NCBI RefSeq assembly: GCF_023008405.1
Contig: NZ_CP095376.1
Coordinates: 582,001 to 646,000, forward strand
From: Amycolatopsis sp. FBCC-B4732
GTDB lineage: Bacteria; Actinomycetota; Actinomycetes; Mycobacteriales; Pseudonocardiaceae
Reading direction: 5' to 3'
DNA: 64,000 nt
This document shows, in pieces, positions 7,715-16,939 of the stretch (positions are counted from its first letter, which is position 1; every line of letters begins with the position of its first letter). The notes below the pieces were generated by a model. That model saw only the letters and a list, made by a program, of their open reading frames with translations, was not told where the DNA came from and made no database searches. A program made the translations under genes and the position numbers.

Positions 7715-9151
7715 GTGCCAACGTTCCTGGGGCGAATTACGTCGTCTCCTCTCATGATTGGACTGAAAGCCGTGACCACACCTGGGATCCCGCCGTTGTC
7801 CGCCCCGGCCGCGGAGCTCGAAGACCTCGACCGCAAGCACCTGGTCCGCTCGATGCACCGCGGTGACATCACCGACCGCCTGGTCATCGTCAAGGGGCAG
7901 GGCAGCACGGTCTGGGACGCGCGCGGCAACGAACTCCTCGACGCCGCCGGCGGCGGCGTCTGGCACTCGCCGGTCGGTCACGGCCGCGCCGACCTCGCCG
8001 AGGTCGCCGCGAAGCAGATCAAGGAGATCGAGTTCTTCACGAGCCTCCTCGAGTTCACCAACGAGAAGGCGATCCGGCTGGCCGAGCGGCTCGCGCAGCT
8101 CGCGCCGGCCGGCATCAACCGGGTCGCCTTCTCCAGCGGTGGCTCGGAAGCGGTGGAGACGGCGATCAAGGCCGCCCGGCTCTACCACACCCGCAAGGGA
8201 TCGCCGGACCGGACGTGGATCCTCGCCCGGCACTACTCGTTCCACGGCGCGACCTACGGCAGCGGCACCGCGACCGGCTTCCCGCCCATGCAGGCGGGGG
8301 TCGGCCCGAACCTGCCGCACGTCGAGAAGCTGTCCCCGCCCTACCCGTACCGGGCGAAGCAGCTCTACGGCGACGTCGACCCGACCGACTTCCTGGTCAA
8401 GGAGCTCGAGGACACCATCGAGCGGATCGGCGCGGGCAACATCGCGGCCATGATCGGCGAGCCGATCATGGCGGGCGGCGGCGTGCTTGCCCCGCCGCCG
8501 GGGTACTGGAAGCGCGTGCGCGAGGTCCTCAGCAAAAACGGGATCCTGCTCATCGCGGACGAGGTCGTCACGGCGTTCGGCCGGATCGGCTCGTGGTTCG
8601 AGTCGGCGAACCAGGGCATGGACGCGGACATCATCACCGCGGCCAAGGGCATCGCCGGTGGCTACGCGCCGCTCGGTGCCACGCTGATGACCGACGACAT
8701 CGCCGACACCCTCATCGGCGACGGCGGCTTCTTCCACGGCTACACGTTCCAGGGGCACCCGGTCGCCTGCGCGCTCGGCCTGGCCACGCTCGACATCATC
8801 GAGCGCGAAGGCCTGCTGGAGAACGCGCGGCGCATCCAGGGCTGGTTCGAGGAGGGGCTGGCGCCGGCGCGCGAGCTGCCGAACGTCGGGGACGTCCGCA
8901 TCGAGGGCACGCTCGCCGCCCTCGAACTGGTCGCCGACAAGGAAACGACGATCCCGCTGGACTGGTCGCAGGTCGAGGCGGTCGCGTTCGAGACGCGCAA
9001 GGCCCACGGCGTGATCGCCCGGCCGTACGGGCACAACTTCGTGCTCGCGCCGCCGCTGGTGTTCACCGAGGCGGAGGCGCGCCGGGCCACCGCGGCGGTC
9101 GTCGAGGTCGTGTCCCGGCTGCGTCCGGACGGCACGCTCGCGCCGCGCTGA
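7715..9151 (+). CDS. Class III PLP-dependent aminotransferase
   Basis: A 478-residue fold-type I aminotransferase of the omega-transaminase class. PLP-site marks are SSGGSEAVETAIKAAR, the HGATYG loop, DEVVTAFGR and the Schiff-base Lys311 in TAAKGIAGGYAPLGA. GTG 7715 is used because GGAAAG lies 6 nt before it; ATG 7754 and GTG 7772 are possible later starts and the conserved domain begins only near residue 35. It sits between the flavin enzyme and two GMC oxidoreductases, an order that would suit alcohol oxidation to a ketone followed by amination. That pathway order is inference. Confidence 0.88.
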   Translation: MPTFLGRITSSPLMIGLKAVTTPGIPPLSAPAAELEDLDRKHLVRSMHRGDITDRLVIVKGQGSTVWDARGNELLDAAGGGVWHSPVGHGRADLAEVAAKQIKEIEFFTSLLEFTNEKAIRLAERLAQLAPAGINRVAFSSGGSEAVETAIKAARLYHTRKGSPDRTWILARHYSFHGATYGSGTATGFPPMQAGVGPNLPHVEKLSPPYPYRAKQLYGDVDPTDFLVKELEDTIERIGAGNIAAMIGEPIMAGGGVLAPPPGYWKRVREVLSKNGILLIADEVVTAFGRIGSWFESANQGMDADIITAAKGIAGGYAPLGATLMTDDIADTLIGDGGFFHGYTFQGHPVACALGLATLDIIEREGLLENARRIQGWFEEGLAPARELPNVGDVRIEGTLAALELVADKETTIPLDWSQVEAVAFETRKAHGVIARPYGHNFVLAPPLVFTEAEARRATAAVVEVVSRLRPDGTLAPR

Positions 9152-9245
9152 CCCCGTGGGACGGCGGGTGCGAGCCCGCCGTCCCGCCCGCCGAGCTCCG
9201 GCAGCGAGCTCGACCCCGATCCACCTTCTGGAGCTTGGAGAACAG

Positions 9246-10793
9246 ATGTACGACTACGTGATCGTCGGCGCGGGTTCGACGGGGTGCGTGCTGGCGGCCC
9301 GGCTGTCGGAGGATCCCGACGTCAAGGTGTGCCTGCTGGAGGCGGGGCCGCCGGACGACGCCGAGGAGATCCACATCCCGGCGGCGTTCAGCCAGCTGTT
9401 CCGCACCCGCTACGACTGGGACTACGACACCGCGGAGGAGCCGCACCTCGGCGGGCGCCGGCTCTACCTCCCGCGCGGCAAGGTGCTGGGCGGCACCAGC
9501 TCCACCAACGCGATGCTGTACGTCCGCGGCACGAAGCTCGACTACGACGGCTGGAACCAGCCGGGCTGGTCGTTCGACGAGGTGCTCCCGTACTTCAAGA
9601 AGTCCGAGGACAACGAGCGCGGCGCTTCGCCCTACCACGGCGAAGGCGGCCCCCTGTCCGTTTCGGACAACCGCTCGCACAACCCGAGCTCGGTCGCGCT
9701 CGTCGAGGCCGCCGTGCAGGCCGGGTACAAGGCCACCGACGACTTCAACGGCGCCGAGCTGGACGGCTTCGGCGAGTTCCAGCTGACCCAGCGCGACGGC
9801 AAGCGGTGGAGCACCGCGGCGGCGTTCCTGCGCCCGGCGCTCGGCCGGCCGAACCTCACCGTGCTGACGGAGTTCCGCGCGCACAAGGTGATCATCGAGA
9901 ACGGCCGCGCGGTCGGCGTCACCGGCCAGCAGCGCGAGGACGCCCCGGTCGACATCCGCGCCGAGCGCGAGGTCATCCTCTCCGCCGGTGCGTACAACTC
10001 GCCGCAGCTGCTGCAGCTGTCCGGCATCGGCCCGTCGTGCCTGCTTTCGGCGTTCGGCATCCCGGTCGTCGCCGACAGCCCGCAGGTCGGCCAGAACCTC
10101 TCCGACCACGCGCTCGTGCCGCTGGTTTCGGTGCACTCGCAGCCGATCAGCATGACCGCCGCGGCCACCCCGGAGAACTTCCGGCTGTTCATGGAAGAGC
10201 AGCGCGGCCCGCTGACCGGCAACGGCCCGGAGGCCGGCGGCTACTTCCGCACCCTGCCGGACCTGCCCGCCCCGGACGCGGCGATCTTCGCGGCGCCGGT
10301 GATGTTCGTGGAGAGCGGGCTCGCGTTCCCCTACGAGCACGCGATCTCCCTCGGCCCGGTGCTCATCACGCCGGAGAGCCGCGGCAACATCACCCTGCAG
10401 TCGACCAACCCGACGGCGAAGCCGCGCATCCTCAACAACTTCTTCGCCGAGGAGTCCGACCTGGAGACGGGTGTGCGGGCGCTGCGGGTCTCGATGGACA
10501 TCGCCAAGCAGGAAGCCCTGCGGCCGTTCCACGAGTCGTTCTACCAGCTGCCGGCGTCGGACTCGGACGAGGACCTCAAGGCCTACCTCCGCCGCTACAC
10601 CCACTCGATCTTCCACCCGGCGGGCACCTGCGCGATCGGCGAGGTCGTCGACGCGGAGCTGCGCGTCCAGGGCGTCGACGGCCTGCGCGTCGCCGACTGC
10701 TCGGTGATGCCGGTCGTCGGCCGGGGCAACCCGAACGCGTCCGCCATCATGATCGGCGAGAAGGCCGCCGACCTCATCAAGGAGGCCAGCTGA
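9246..10793 (+). CDS. GMC-family FAD oxidoreductase 1 (choline dehydrogenase-like)
   Basis: A 515-residue glucose-methanol-choline oxidoreductase. The N-terminal FAD motif VIVGAGSTGCVLAARLSE, the PRGKVLGGTSSTNAM loop and the GAYNSPQLLQLSGIGP signature are present. The catalytic pair appears as His457 (FHPAGTC) and Asn495 (GNPNA). No signal peptide is seen, so it should act in the cytoplasm. GGAG lies 6 nt upstream of the ATG. Its TGA overlaps the ATG of the next GMC gene by one base, so the two are translationally coupled. It likely oxidises a primary or secondary alcohol of a pathway intermediate. Confidence 0.9.
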   Translation: MYDYVIVGAGSTGCVLAARLSEDPDVKVCLLEAGPPDDAEEIHIPAAFSQLFRTRYDWDYDTAEEPHLGGRRLYLPRGKVLGGTSSTNAMLYVRGTKLDYDGWNQPGWSFDEVLPYFKKSEDNERGASPYHGEGGPLSVSDNRSHNPSSVALVEAAVQAGYKATDDFNGAELDGFGEFQLTQRDGKRWSTAAAFLRPALGRPNLTVLTEFRAHKVIIENGRAVGVTGQQREDAPVDIRAEREVILSAGAYNSPQLLQLSGIGPSCLLSAFGIPVVADSPQVGQNLSDHALVPLVSVHSQPISMTAAATPENFRLFMEEQRGPLTGNGPEAGGYFRTLPDLPAPDAAIFAAPVMFVESGLAFPYEHAISLGPVLITPESRGNITLQSTNPTAKPRILNNFFAEESDLETGVRALRVSMDIAKQEALRPFHESFYQLPASDSDEDLKAYLRRYTHSIFHPAGTCAIGEVVDAELRVQGVDGLRVADCSVMPVVGRGNPNASAIMIGEKAADLIKEAS

Positions 10794-12361
10794 TGTACGA
10801 CTACATCGTGGTCGGCGCCGGCTCCGCGGGCTGCGTGCTCGCGGCCCGGCTGTCCGAAGACCCCGACGTCAAGGTCGCCCTGGTCGAGGCGGGCGGCAAC
10901 GACGACGTCGAGAACATCCACATCCCGGCCGTCTTCGGCGACCTGTTCCGCACCCGGGTCGACTGGGACTACGACTCCCACGAAGAAGAGCAGCTGAACC
11001 GGCGGCGGATCTTCCACCCCCGCGGCAAGGTGCTCGGCGGCACCAGCTCGATCAACGCGATGCTGTACCTGCGCAACAACCGCATCGACTACGACGGCTG
11101 GAACCAGCCCGGCTGGAGCTACGACGACCTGCTCCCGCTGTTCAAGCGCTCGGAGGACAACGAGCGCGGCGCGTCGGAGTACCACGGTGCCGGCGGCCCG
11201 CTGTCCGTTTCGGACGGTCGCTCGCTGAACCCGGCGACGACGGCGCTCGTCGAGGCGGCGCTGCAGGCCGGGCACCCGGCCAACGACGACTTCAACGGCC
11301 CCACCCAGGACGGCTTCGGCCGCTTCCAGGTGACCCAGCGCAACGGGCGCCGGTGGAGCACCGCGCAGGCGTTCCTGCACCCGGCGCTCGAGCGGCCGAA
11401 CCTGACGCTGATCAAGAACTACCAGGTCTACCGCGTGCTGATCGAGAACGGCCGCGCGATCGGCGTCACCGGCCGTCAGGTCGACGAGGAGCTCACCCTG
11501 CACGCCGAGCGCGAGGTCATCCTCTCGGCGGGGGCGTACAACTCGCCGCAGCTGCTGCTGCTCTCCGGCGTCGGCCCGGCCGACCAGCTGCGCGGGCTGG
11601 GCATGGAGGTCGTGCTCGACCACGCCGAGGTCGGCAAGAACCTGCAGGACCACCCGCTGGTCCCGCTGATCTACGAACACTCGCAGCCGAACAGCCTGCT
11701 GAGCGCGTTCGAGCCGGAGAGCATCCGGGCGTTCCAGGAAGAGGGCCGCGGCCCGCTGACGTCGAACGGCCCCGAGGCCGGCGGTTACGTGCGCACCCAG
11801 CCGGGGCTGCCCGGGCCGGACGTCGTGTACTTCGCCGGGCCGATGGAGTTCGTCGACAGCGGCCTGACGGTGCCGACCCGGCACGCGATCACCTTCGGCC
11901 CGGTGCTGCTGACGCAGCGCAGCCGCGGGCAGATCACGCTGGTGGCGGAGGACCCGACGGCCAAGCCGAAGATCGAGCACCGGTACTTCACCGCGGAGGG
12001 CGACATCGACGTCGCGGTGGCCGGCGTCCGGATCGCCATGGACATCGCGCGCCAGCCGGCGTTCGCGAAGTTCAACGAGCGCCTGCTCAACGCCCCGGCG
12101 ACGGACTCCGACGACGACCTGCGCGAGTACGTTCGGCGCTACACGAACTCGATCTTCCACGGCAGCGGCGCCTGCGGGATGGGCCGGGTCGTCGACCACG
12201 AGCTCAAGGTGTACGGCGTCGAAGGCCTCCGGGTCGCCGACGTCTCGGTGATGCCGACCGTCGGGCGCGGCGCGCCGAACGCGACGGCGATCGTCATCGG
12301 GGAGAAGGCGGCGGACCTGGTCCGCGGCGCGCAGTCGACGCACTTGGCCAAGGCGTCCTGA
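10793..12361 (+). CDS. GMC-family FAD oxidoreductase 2, lacking the usual second catalytic residue
   Basis: A 522-residue paralogue of the preceding gene, with FAD motif VVGAGSAGCVLAARLSEDP, GTSSINAMLYLR and GAYNSPQLLLLSGVGP. His456 (FHGSGACGMG) matches the first catalytic position. The second position, His or Asn in characterised GMC enzymes and Asn495 in the upstream copy, is Ala494 here (GAPNATA). The coupled arrangement and strong similarity suggest a heterodimer or two successive oxidations. The copy could be weakly active, use a different proton acceptor or act as a partner subunit. A perfect hairpin terminator follows 20 bp after the stop. Confidence 0.88.
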   Translation: MYDYIVVGAGSAGCVLAARLSEDPDVKVALVEAGGNDDVENIHIPAVFGDLFRTRVDWDYDSHEEEQLNRRRIFHPRGKVLGGTSSINAMLYLRNNRIDYDGWNQPGWSYDDLLPLFKRSEDNERGASEYHGAGGPLSVSDGRSLNPATTALVEAALQAGHPANDDFNGPTQDGFGRFQVTQRNGRRWSTAQAFLHPALERPNLTLIKNYQVYRVLIENGRAIGVTGRQVDEELTLHAEREVILSAGAYNSPQLLLLSGVGPADQLRGLGMEVVLDHAEVGKNLQDHPLVPLIYEHSQPNSLLSAFEPESIRAFQEEGRGPLTSNGPEAGGYVRTQPGLPGPDVVYFAGPMEFVDSGLTVPTRHAITFGPVLLTQRSRGQITLVAEDPTAKPKIEHRYFTAEGDIDVAVAGVRIAMDIARQPAFAKFNERLLNAPATDSDDDLREYVRRYTNSIFHGSGACGMGRVVDHELKVYGVEGLRVADVSVMPTVGRGAPNATAIVIGEKAADLVRGAQSTHLAKAS

Positions 12362-12380
12362 CGCGGCTCCCCGCGCGGAG

Positions 12381-12414
12381 AAAGGGACGGCCGGCACCCG
12401 CCGGCCGTCCCTTT
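12381..12414 (+). terminator. Strong intrinsic terminator after the GMC pair
   Basis: AAAGGGACGGCCGGC (12381-12395) and its perfect complement (12400-12414) flank a 4-base loop and end in CTTTC. It separates the 4.8-12.4 kb gene run from the permease gene. Confidence 0.75.
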
Positions 12415-12537
12415 CGCGTCCCCGGCTCCACTCCGCTCCGCCCGGTCGAAGTGCGCAGCGGGGGAGACGAGGGCGGGCCGCTCGCAAGCGAAAACTTGGT
12501 CGCGAACCCCATCGCGAGCGAGTGAGAGGAAGAACCC

Positions 12538-14046
12538 GTGAGCGCAGCATCCGACCGCGGCTCCGGGGACGCGCGACCGGCGTCCCTCCGCCGCACCCTC
12601 GGCACTCCCAAGATCGTCTTCCTGGTCGTGGCCGCCGCGGCTCCGCTCGCCGCCATGGTCGGGACCGTTCCGCTGGCCTTCGCCATCGGCAACGGGGCCG
12701 CCGTGCCCGCGATGTTCGTCTTCGCCGGGCTCACGCTCCTCTGCTTCTCCGTCGGGTACGCCGCGATGAGCCGCCGGATCGTCACCTCCGGCGGGTTCTA
12801 CGGCTACCTGTCCGCCGGGCTCGGCCGGCCGGCCGCGGTCGGGGGTGGCTGGGCCGCCGTGCTCGCCTACAACACCGCCACCGTCGGCATGACCGGCGCC
12901 TTCGCCTACTTCGCGCAGCTCGTCGCCTCCTCCTACGGCCTCGACTGGCCGTGGCCGGTGTGGGCGGCGATCGGCCTCGCGCTGATGGGCGTGCTGGGCT
13001 ACCGCAAGATCGACTTCAGCGCCCGCGTGCTGGCCGTCCTGATGATCGCCGAGGTCGCCATCCTGGTCCTGCTCGACGTCGCGGTGCTAATCCGGCACGG
13101 CGGCGGCGCGCTCCCCGCGGCCTCGTTCGACCCGGCGACCATCGTCGGCGCCGGGCTCGGCGTCTCCCTGATGTTCGCGCTCATCTCCTTCATCGGTTTC
13201 GAATCCGCCGCGCTGTACGGCGAAGAGTCGCGCAACCCGCGCCGCAGCGTGCCGCTCGCCACCTACTGGTCGGTGATCCTCATCGCGGTCTTCTACGCGC
13301 TGACGAGCTGGGTCGCGGTCGGCGCCGTCGGGCCGGGGCAGCTGCGGGACGTCGCCGGGCAGCAGCTCGGCAACCTCTTCGGCAGCCTCACCGACGACTA
13401 CCTGGGCTCCGCGGTCACCACCGGGATGCAGATCCTGTTGTGCACCAGCCTGTTCGCCGGGATGCTGGCCATGCACGGCGCCTCGAACCGGTACCTGTAC
13501 GCCCTCGGCCGCGACCGCGTGCTGCCCGCCGGGCTCGGCGCGGTGCACCGCAAGCACGGCTCGCCGCACCGCGCGAGCCTGACGCAGACCGTCTTCACCG
13601 TCGCCGTGACCGCGATCTTCGCCATCGCCGGCGCGGACCCGTACGTCAACCTCGCCACGACCATGACCGGGCTGGGCACGCTCGGCATCGTCGGGCTGCA
13701 GGCGGCAGCGTCCCTTTCGGTCATCGCGTTCTTCCGCCGCCGGCCGGACCGGCACTGGTGGCGCACCGGGGTCGCGCCCGTCCTCGGCCTGCTCGGGCTG
13801 GTGGCGTCCGCGGTGCTGGTGATCCAGAACTTCGACCTGCTGACCGGCACCACCAGCACGCTGGTGAACTCGCTGCCGTGGGCGTTCGTGGTCGTCGTGG
13901 CGGCCGGCGCGGGCTTCGCGCTGTGGCTGCGTGCCCGCCGTCCCGAGCGTTATGCGGCGCTTTCCCGAATTGCGTCGGAACGCGGCGGGCTGGCGGCGGT
14001 CCCGGACCCGGAAGAGCCCGGTGACCGGCGGGCCGAGGCAGCCTGA
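12538..14046 (+). CDS. APC-family amino acid/amine permease
   Basis: A 502-residue integral membrane protein with about twelve hydrophobic segments and the amino acid-polyamine-organocation family outline. Marks are GTPKIVFLVVAAAAPLAAM near the N-terminus, SGGFYGYLSAGLGRPAAVGGGW in the second and third helices, and FIGFESAALYGEESRNP in the middle, a sequence typical of the family. GTG start behind GAGAGGAAG. It may import an amino precursor or export an amine product of the neighbouring aminotransferase and oxidoreductase genes. The C-terminal 35 residues are polar and probably cytoplasmic. Confidence 0.86.
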   Translation: MSAASDRGSGDARPASLRRTLGTPKIVFLVVAAAAPLAAMVGTVPLAFAIGNGAAVPAMFVFAGLTLLCFSVGYAAMSRRIVTSGGFYGYLSAGLGRPAAVGGGWAAVLAYNTATVGMTGAFAYFAQLVASSYGLDWPWPVWAAIGLALMGVLGYRKIDFSARVLAVLMIAEVAILVLLDVAVLIRHGGGALPAASFDPATIVGAGLGVSLMFALISFIGFESAALYGEESRNPRRSVPLATYWSVILIAVFYALTSWVAVGAVGPGQLRDVAGQQLGNLFGSLTDDYLGSAVTTGMQILLCTSLFAGMLAMHGASNRYLYALGRDRVLPAGLGAVHRKHGSPHRASLTQTVFTVAVTAIFAIAGADPYVNLATTMTGLGTLGIVGLQAAASLSVIAFFRRRPDRHWWRTGVAPVLGLLGLVASAVLVIQNFDLLTGTTSTLVNSLPWAFVVVVAAGAGFALWLRARRPERYAALSRIASERGGLAAVPDPEEPGDRRAEAA

Positions 14047-14147
14047 GCGGCACTCGGGGAGATGTCCGCCCCGCTTCGCGCCCATACGATTTTTCCTTGG
14101 CGGCTGAAGAAAGTCTCCCGCCGACACGTCCTGGAGGAGCCGAAACA

Positions 14148-15503
14148 ATGCGTGTGCAATTCGCCATCTGGCCGGCCCCGGCGCACACCTACCCGCTGGC
14201 GCCGCTGGCCTGGGCGCTGAAGTCCGCGGGGCACGAAGTCGTGATCGCCACGCACCCGGGCGGGGTGGAGACGATCGCGTCGATGGGCATCACCCCGGTC
14301 CCGGTCTGCGACATCGACAGCATGCCGATCCCGATGGGCCCCGGCCGCGCCTACGAGAAGGAGCGGGCGGACCTGGCCGAGATCACCGAGGCCCTCGAAG
14401 CGCTGGGCTTCGACGCCGACGACCCGGACCGCGAGCACTGGGACGTCTACAGCCAGTACTACCTGCCCGCGCAGTGGGACTTCGCGCCGTGGAAGGGTGA
14501 CCCGAACGAGCCGCTGCCGTTCCTCGACGGCCTCGTCGAGTTCACCAAGGCCTGGAAGCCGGACTTGGTGATCTGGGACGCCTGCCTGCCCGCCGCCGCG
14601 GTCGCGGCCAAGGTCGCCGGCGCGGCGCACGCCCGCTGGTGGACCGCGCCCGACGTCTTCTGCCGCAGCATCGACAAGTTCAAGGAGCTCACCGGCAAGC
14701 CCGGTGCGCCGGAGCTGCCGAACCCGGCGGTCGAGACGGTCCGCGCGGCGGCCGAGCGCTACGGCGTCGAGATCGACGACGAGCTGCTGTGGGGCCAGTG
14801 GACGATCAACTCGCAGCCGCAGGAAATCGGCCCCGAGGTGTCCGCGAACGTCGTCCCGATGCGGTGGGTGTCGTACTCGAGCCAGCAGCCGATGCCCGAC
14901 TGGCTGTACCCGGTGCCGGAGCGCCCCCGCGTCGCGGTGTCGCTGGGCCTGTCCGAGCGCGCGTTCATGGAGGGCGGCTGGGACCACATCCCGGTGCTGC
15001 TCGAAGCACTGTCCGAATTGGACGTCGAGGTCGTCGCGACGCTCGACGACCAGCAGCTGGCCAAGGTCGAGCAGATCCCGGAGAACGTCCGCGTCCTCCC
15101 GTTCGTCCCGCTGGACCAGCTGGTCCCGACGTGCTCGCTGCTCATCCACCACGGCGGCGTCGGCACGGTCATGCCGGCGATCCTGAACAGCGTCCCGCAG
15201 CTGCTGGTCGACTTCGTCGGCCACAGCATCCGGGCGAACCCGTCCGGCGCGGCCCGCCTGGCCCGCTCGCGCTACAGCCTCGGCCCGGCGCTGGCCCGCT
15301 TCACCCTGGCGAAGGGCGCGGGCCTGGTGCTGAACGTGGCCGAGCCGGACGCCTCGGTGATGCGCGAGCAGATCCGCCGGGTCCTGGAGGAGAAGTCCTT
15401 CAAGGAGAACGCCCAGCGGCTGCAGAAGGAGATCAACTCGGTCCCCGGCCCGGCCGAGTACGTGAAGATCCTGGAGCAGCTCACGCTCGACCACCAGGGC
15501 TGA
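14148..15503 (+). CDS. GT1 glycosyltransferase, EryCIII/DesVII-like
   Basis: A 451-residue GT-B glycosyltransferase of the antibiotic-sugar family. The N-terminus MRVQFAIWPAPAHTYPLAPLAWAL and the nucleotide-sugar-binding LIHHGGVGTVMPAILNSVPQLLVDF near residue 335 are diagnostic. GGAGGAG precedes the ATG. Members of the EryCIII/DesVII branch often need a P450-like activator protein. None of that type is seen nearby; the P450 at 19.7 kb keeps its heme Cys and is unlikely to be one. It transfers a deoxysugar, most simply one made with RmlB and the C-methyltransferases downstream. The acceptor is unknown. Confidence 0.87.
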   Translation: MRVQFAIWPAPAHTYPLAPLAWALKSAGHEVVIATHPGGVETIASMGITPVPVCDIDSMPIPMGPGRAYEKERADLAEITEALEALGFDADDPDREHWDVYSQYYLPAQWDFAPWKGDPNEPLPFLDGLVEFTKAWKPDLVIWDACLPAAAVAAKVAGAAHARWWTAPDVFCRSIDKFKELTGKPGAPELPNPAVETVRAAAERYGVEIDDELLWGQWTINSQPQEIGPEVSANVVPMRWVSYSSQQPMPDWLYPVPERPRVAVSLGLSERAFMEGGWDHIPVLLEALSELDVEVVATLDDQQLAKVEQIPENVRVLPFVPLDQLVPTCSLLIHHGGVGTVMPAILNSVPQLLVDFVGHSIRANPSGAARLARSRYSLGPALARFTLAKGAGLVLNVAEPDASVMREQIRRVLEEKSFKENAQRLQKEINSVPGPAEYVKILEQLTLDHQG

Positions 15504-15519
15504 GCCGGGGGCTGGGAGC

Positions 15520-15563
15520 AAAGGCCGCGGGCCGGGGGAGCGATCACCCGGCCCGCGGCCTTT
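15520..15563. terminator. Bidirectional terminator between convergent glycosyltransferases
   Basis: AAAGGCCGCGGGCCGGG (15520-15536) and its perfect complement (15547-15563) form a 17-bp stem, with runs of A and T at its outer ends. This suits termination from both sides of a convergent pair. Confidence 0.75.
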
Positions 15564-15576
15564 TCGTACGAGCGGT

Positions 15577-16713
15577 TCAGCCGGCGCGGCGGAGTTTCGG
15601 CTGCAGCGCCAAGGGCATCAGCGTCCGCACGACTTCGGCGGGTGACGGCTGGGCGGCGTTCTCCGCGGCGACCCCGGCCGCCACTTCGGCGAACCGCGAG
15701 TCGTCCAGCAGCTCCCGGCACGCCGCCGCGACAGCTTCGGGGGTGATCTCCCCGGGCGCCAGCCGCAGCCCGGCGCCCGAACGGACCACGGCTTCCGCGT
15801 TCCCGATCTGGTCGTCGAAGTGCGGCAGCACCAGCTGCGGGACGCCCGCTTCGATCGCCGCCAGCGACGTCCCGTTGCCGCCGTGGTGGACCACCGCGTC
15901 GCACGTCCGCAGCACCTGCGCCAGCGGGAGCCGTCCCGCGTGGAGCACCGCGGACGGCAGCGTGCCCCACTCCGCCGCCGTCTCGTCGGCCACCGCCACC
16001 ACCAGCTCGATGTCCAATGTGGACAACTCCTCGAGCAGGGCCAGGAACAGCCCGGCCGTGCCCAGCCCGGGGAGCACGGTGCCGAGCGTCAGGCACACCC
16101 GCGGCCGGCGCGGCGGGACCGCCAGCCAGCCCGGCAGCCGGGCGTCGCCGTTGTAGGGCACGTGCCGCATGCTCGCGTGCTCGGCCGCGTGCAGGTGGCG
16201 CAGGCTCGGTGGCCAGGTGCCGACGACGTGGTCCGCGCGCGGCAGTTCCGGCAGCCCCAGCGCGGACAGCTCGCCGGCGAGCACCTCGTTCGCCGCGGCC
16301 CGGTACTCGCGCAGCGCCGGCACGCCCCACTGCAGCTCGACGCCGGGGACGCCGTGCACCGCCGCCGTGATCGCGCCGGCCGCGGCCGCGCGTTCGAACA
16401 CCACCAGGTCCGGCTGCCAGCTCTCGGCGAGCCGGAGCGTGCCGACCAGGTTGGCGGCGGAGATGCGGGCGAACACCCGGCCGTGGGCGAGCAGGTGCTC
16501 GCCGGCGTCGTCGAAGCCGTCCCCGGCGAGGCCGGTGAAGTCCGCCGCGGGCCCGGCCGGGGTCGCCGGGAGGCCCGCGCGCAGCACCGTCGGCAGGTAG
16601 TCCGCCGACGTGGTCACCACGACCTCGGCGCCGGCGGCCCGGTAGGCCCACGCGAGCGGCACGAGGGGGAAGAAGTGTCCCGAGAGGGGCACCGTGGCGA
16701 AGAGGATCCGCAT
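15577..16713 (-). CDS. GT1 glycosyltransferase, short MGT-like
   Basis: A 378-residue GT-B glycosyltransferase that begins MRILFATVPLSGHFFPLVPLAWA and contains the donor-site VVHHGGNGTSLAAIEAGVPQLVLPHFDDQ near residue 280. It is shorter than the convergent transferase and more like activator-independent UGT/MGT members. GGGAG lies 9 nt before the ATG at 16713. It diverges from an MFS exporter across 226 bp. Two transferases of different subfamilies imply at least two sugar attachments, or two alternative acceptors, in the pathway. Confidence 0.86.
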   Translation of the reverse strand: MRILFATVPLSGHFFPLVPLAWAYRAAGAEVVVTTSADYLPTVLRAGLPATPAGPAADFTGLAGDGFDDAGEHLLAHGRVFARISAANLVGTLRLAESWQPDLVVFERAAAAGAITAAVHGVPGVELQWGVPALREYRAAANEVLAGELSALGLPELPRADHVVGTWPPSLRHLHAAEHASMRHVPYNGDARLPGWLAVPPRRPRVCLTLGTVLPGLGTAGLFLALLEELSTLDIELVVAVADETAAEWGTLPSAVLHAGRLPLAQVLRTCDAVVHHGGNGTSLAAIEAGVPQLVLPHFDDQIGNAEAVVRSGAGLRLAPGEITPEAVAAACRELLDDSRFAEVAAGVAAENAAQPSPAEVVRTLMPLALQPKLRRAG

Positions 16714-16939
16714 GATCGTGTGCTCCCAGCGTCGGCGAACGCCCAGGTGGGCGACGGTCCTTGCCTTCGAGGTTCCCAGCCGCCCGGCGCCACCTGCGTC
16801 TCGTCGATTGCTTGCGGAGTTCGTGACGCAGAGCAATCAGAAAGATGCGGTCGTCATCGAGAGTGACCGACGATCAGTGTTGGACGAGTCACGCCCGGTG
16901 ACTCTTGAAACGATTCAGACAAATCATCCAAAGGGGATC

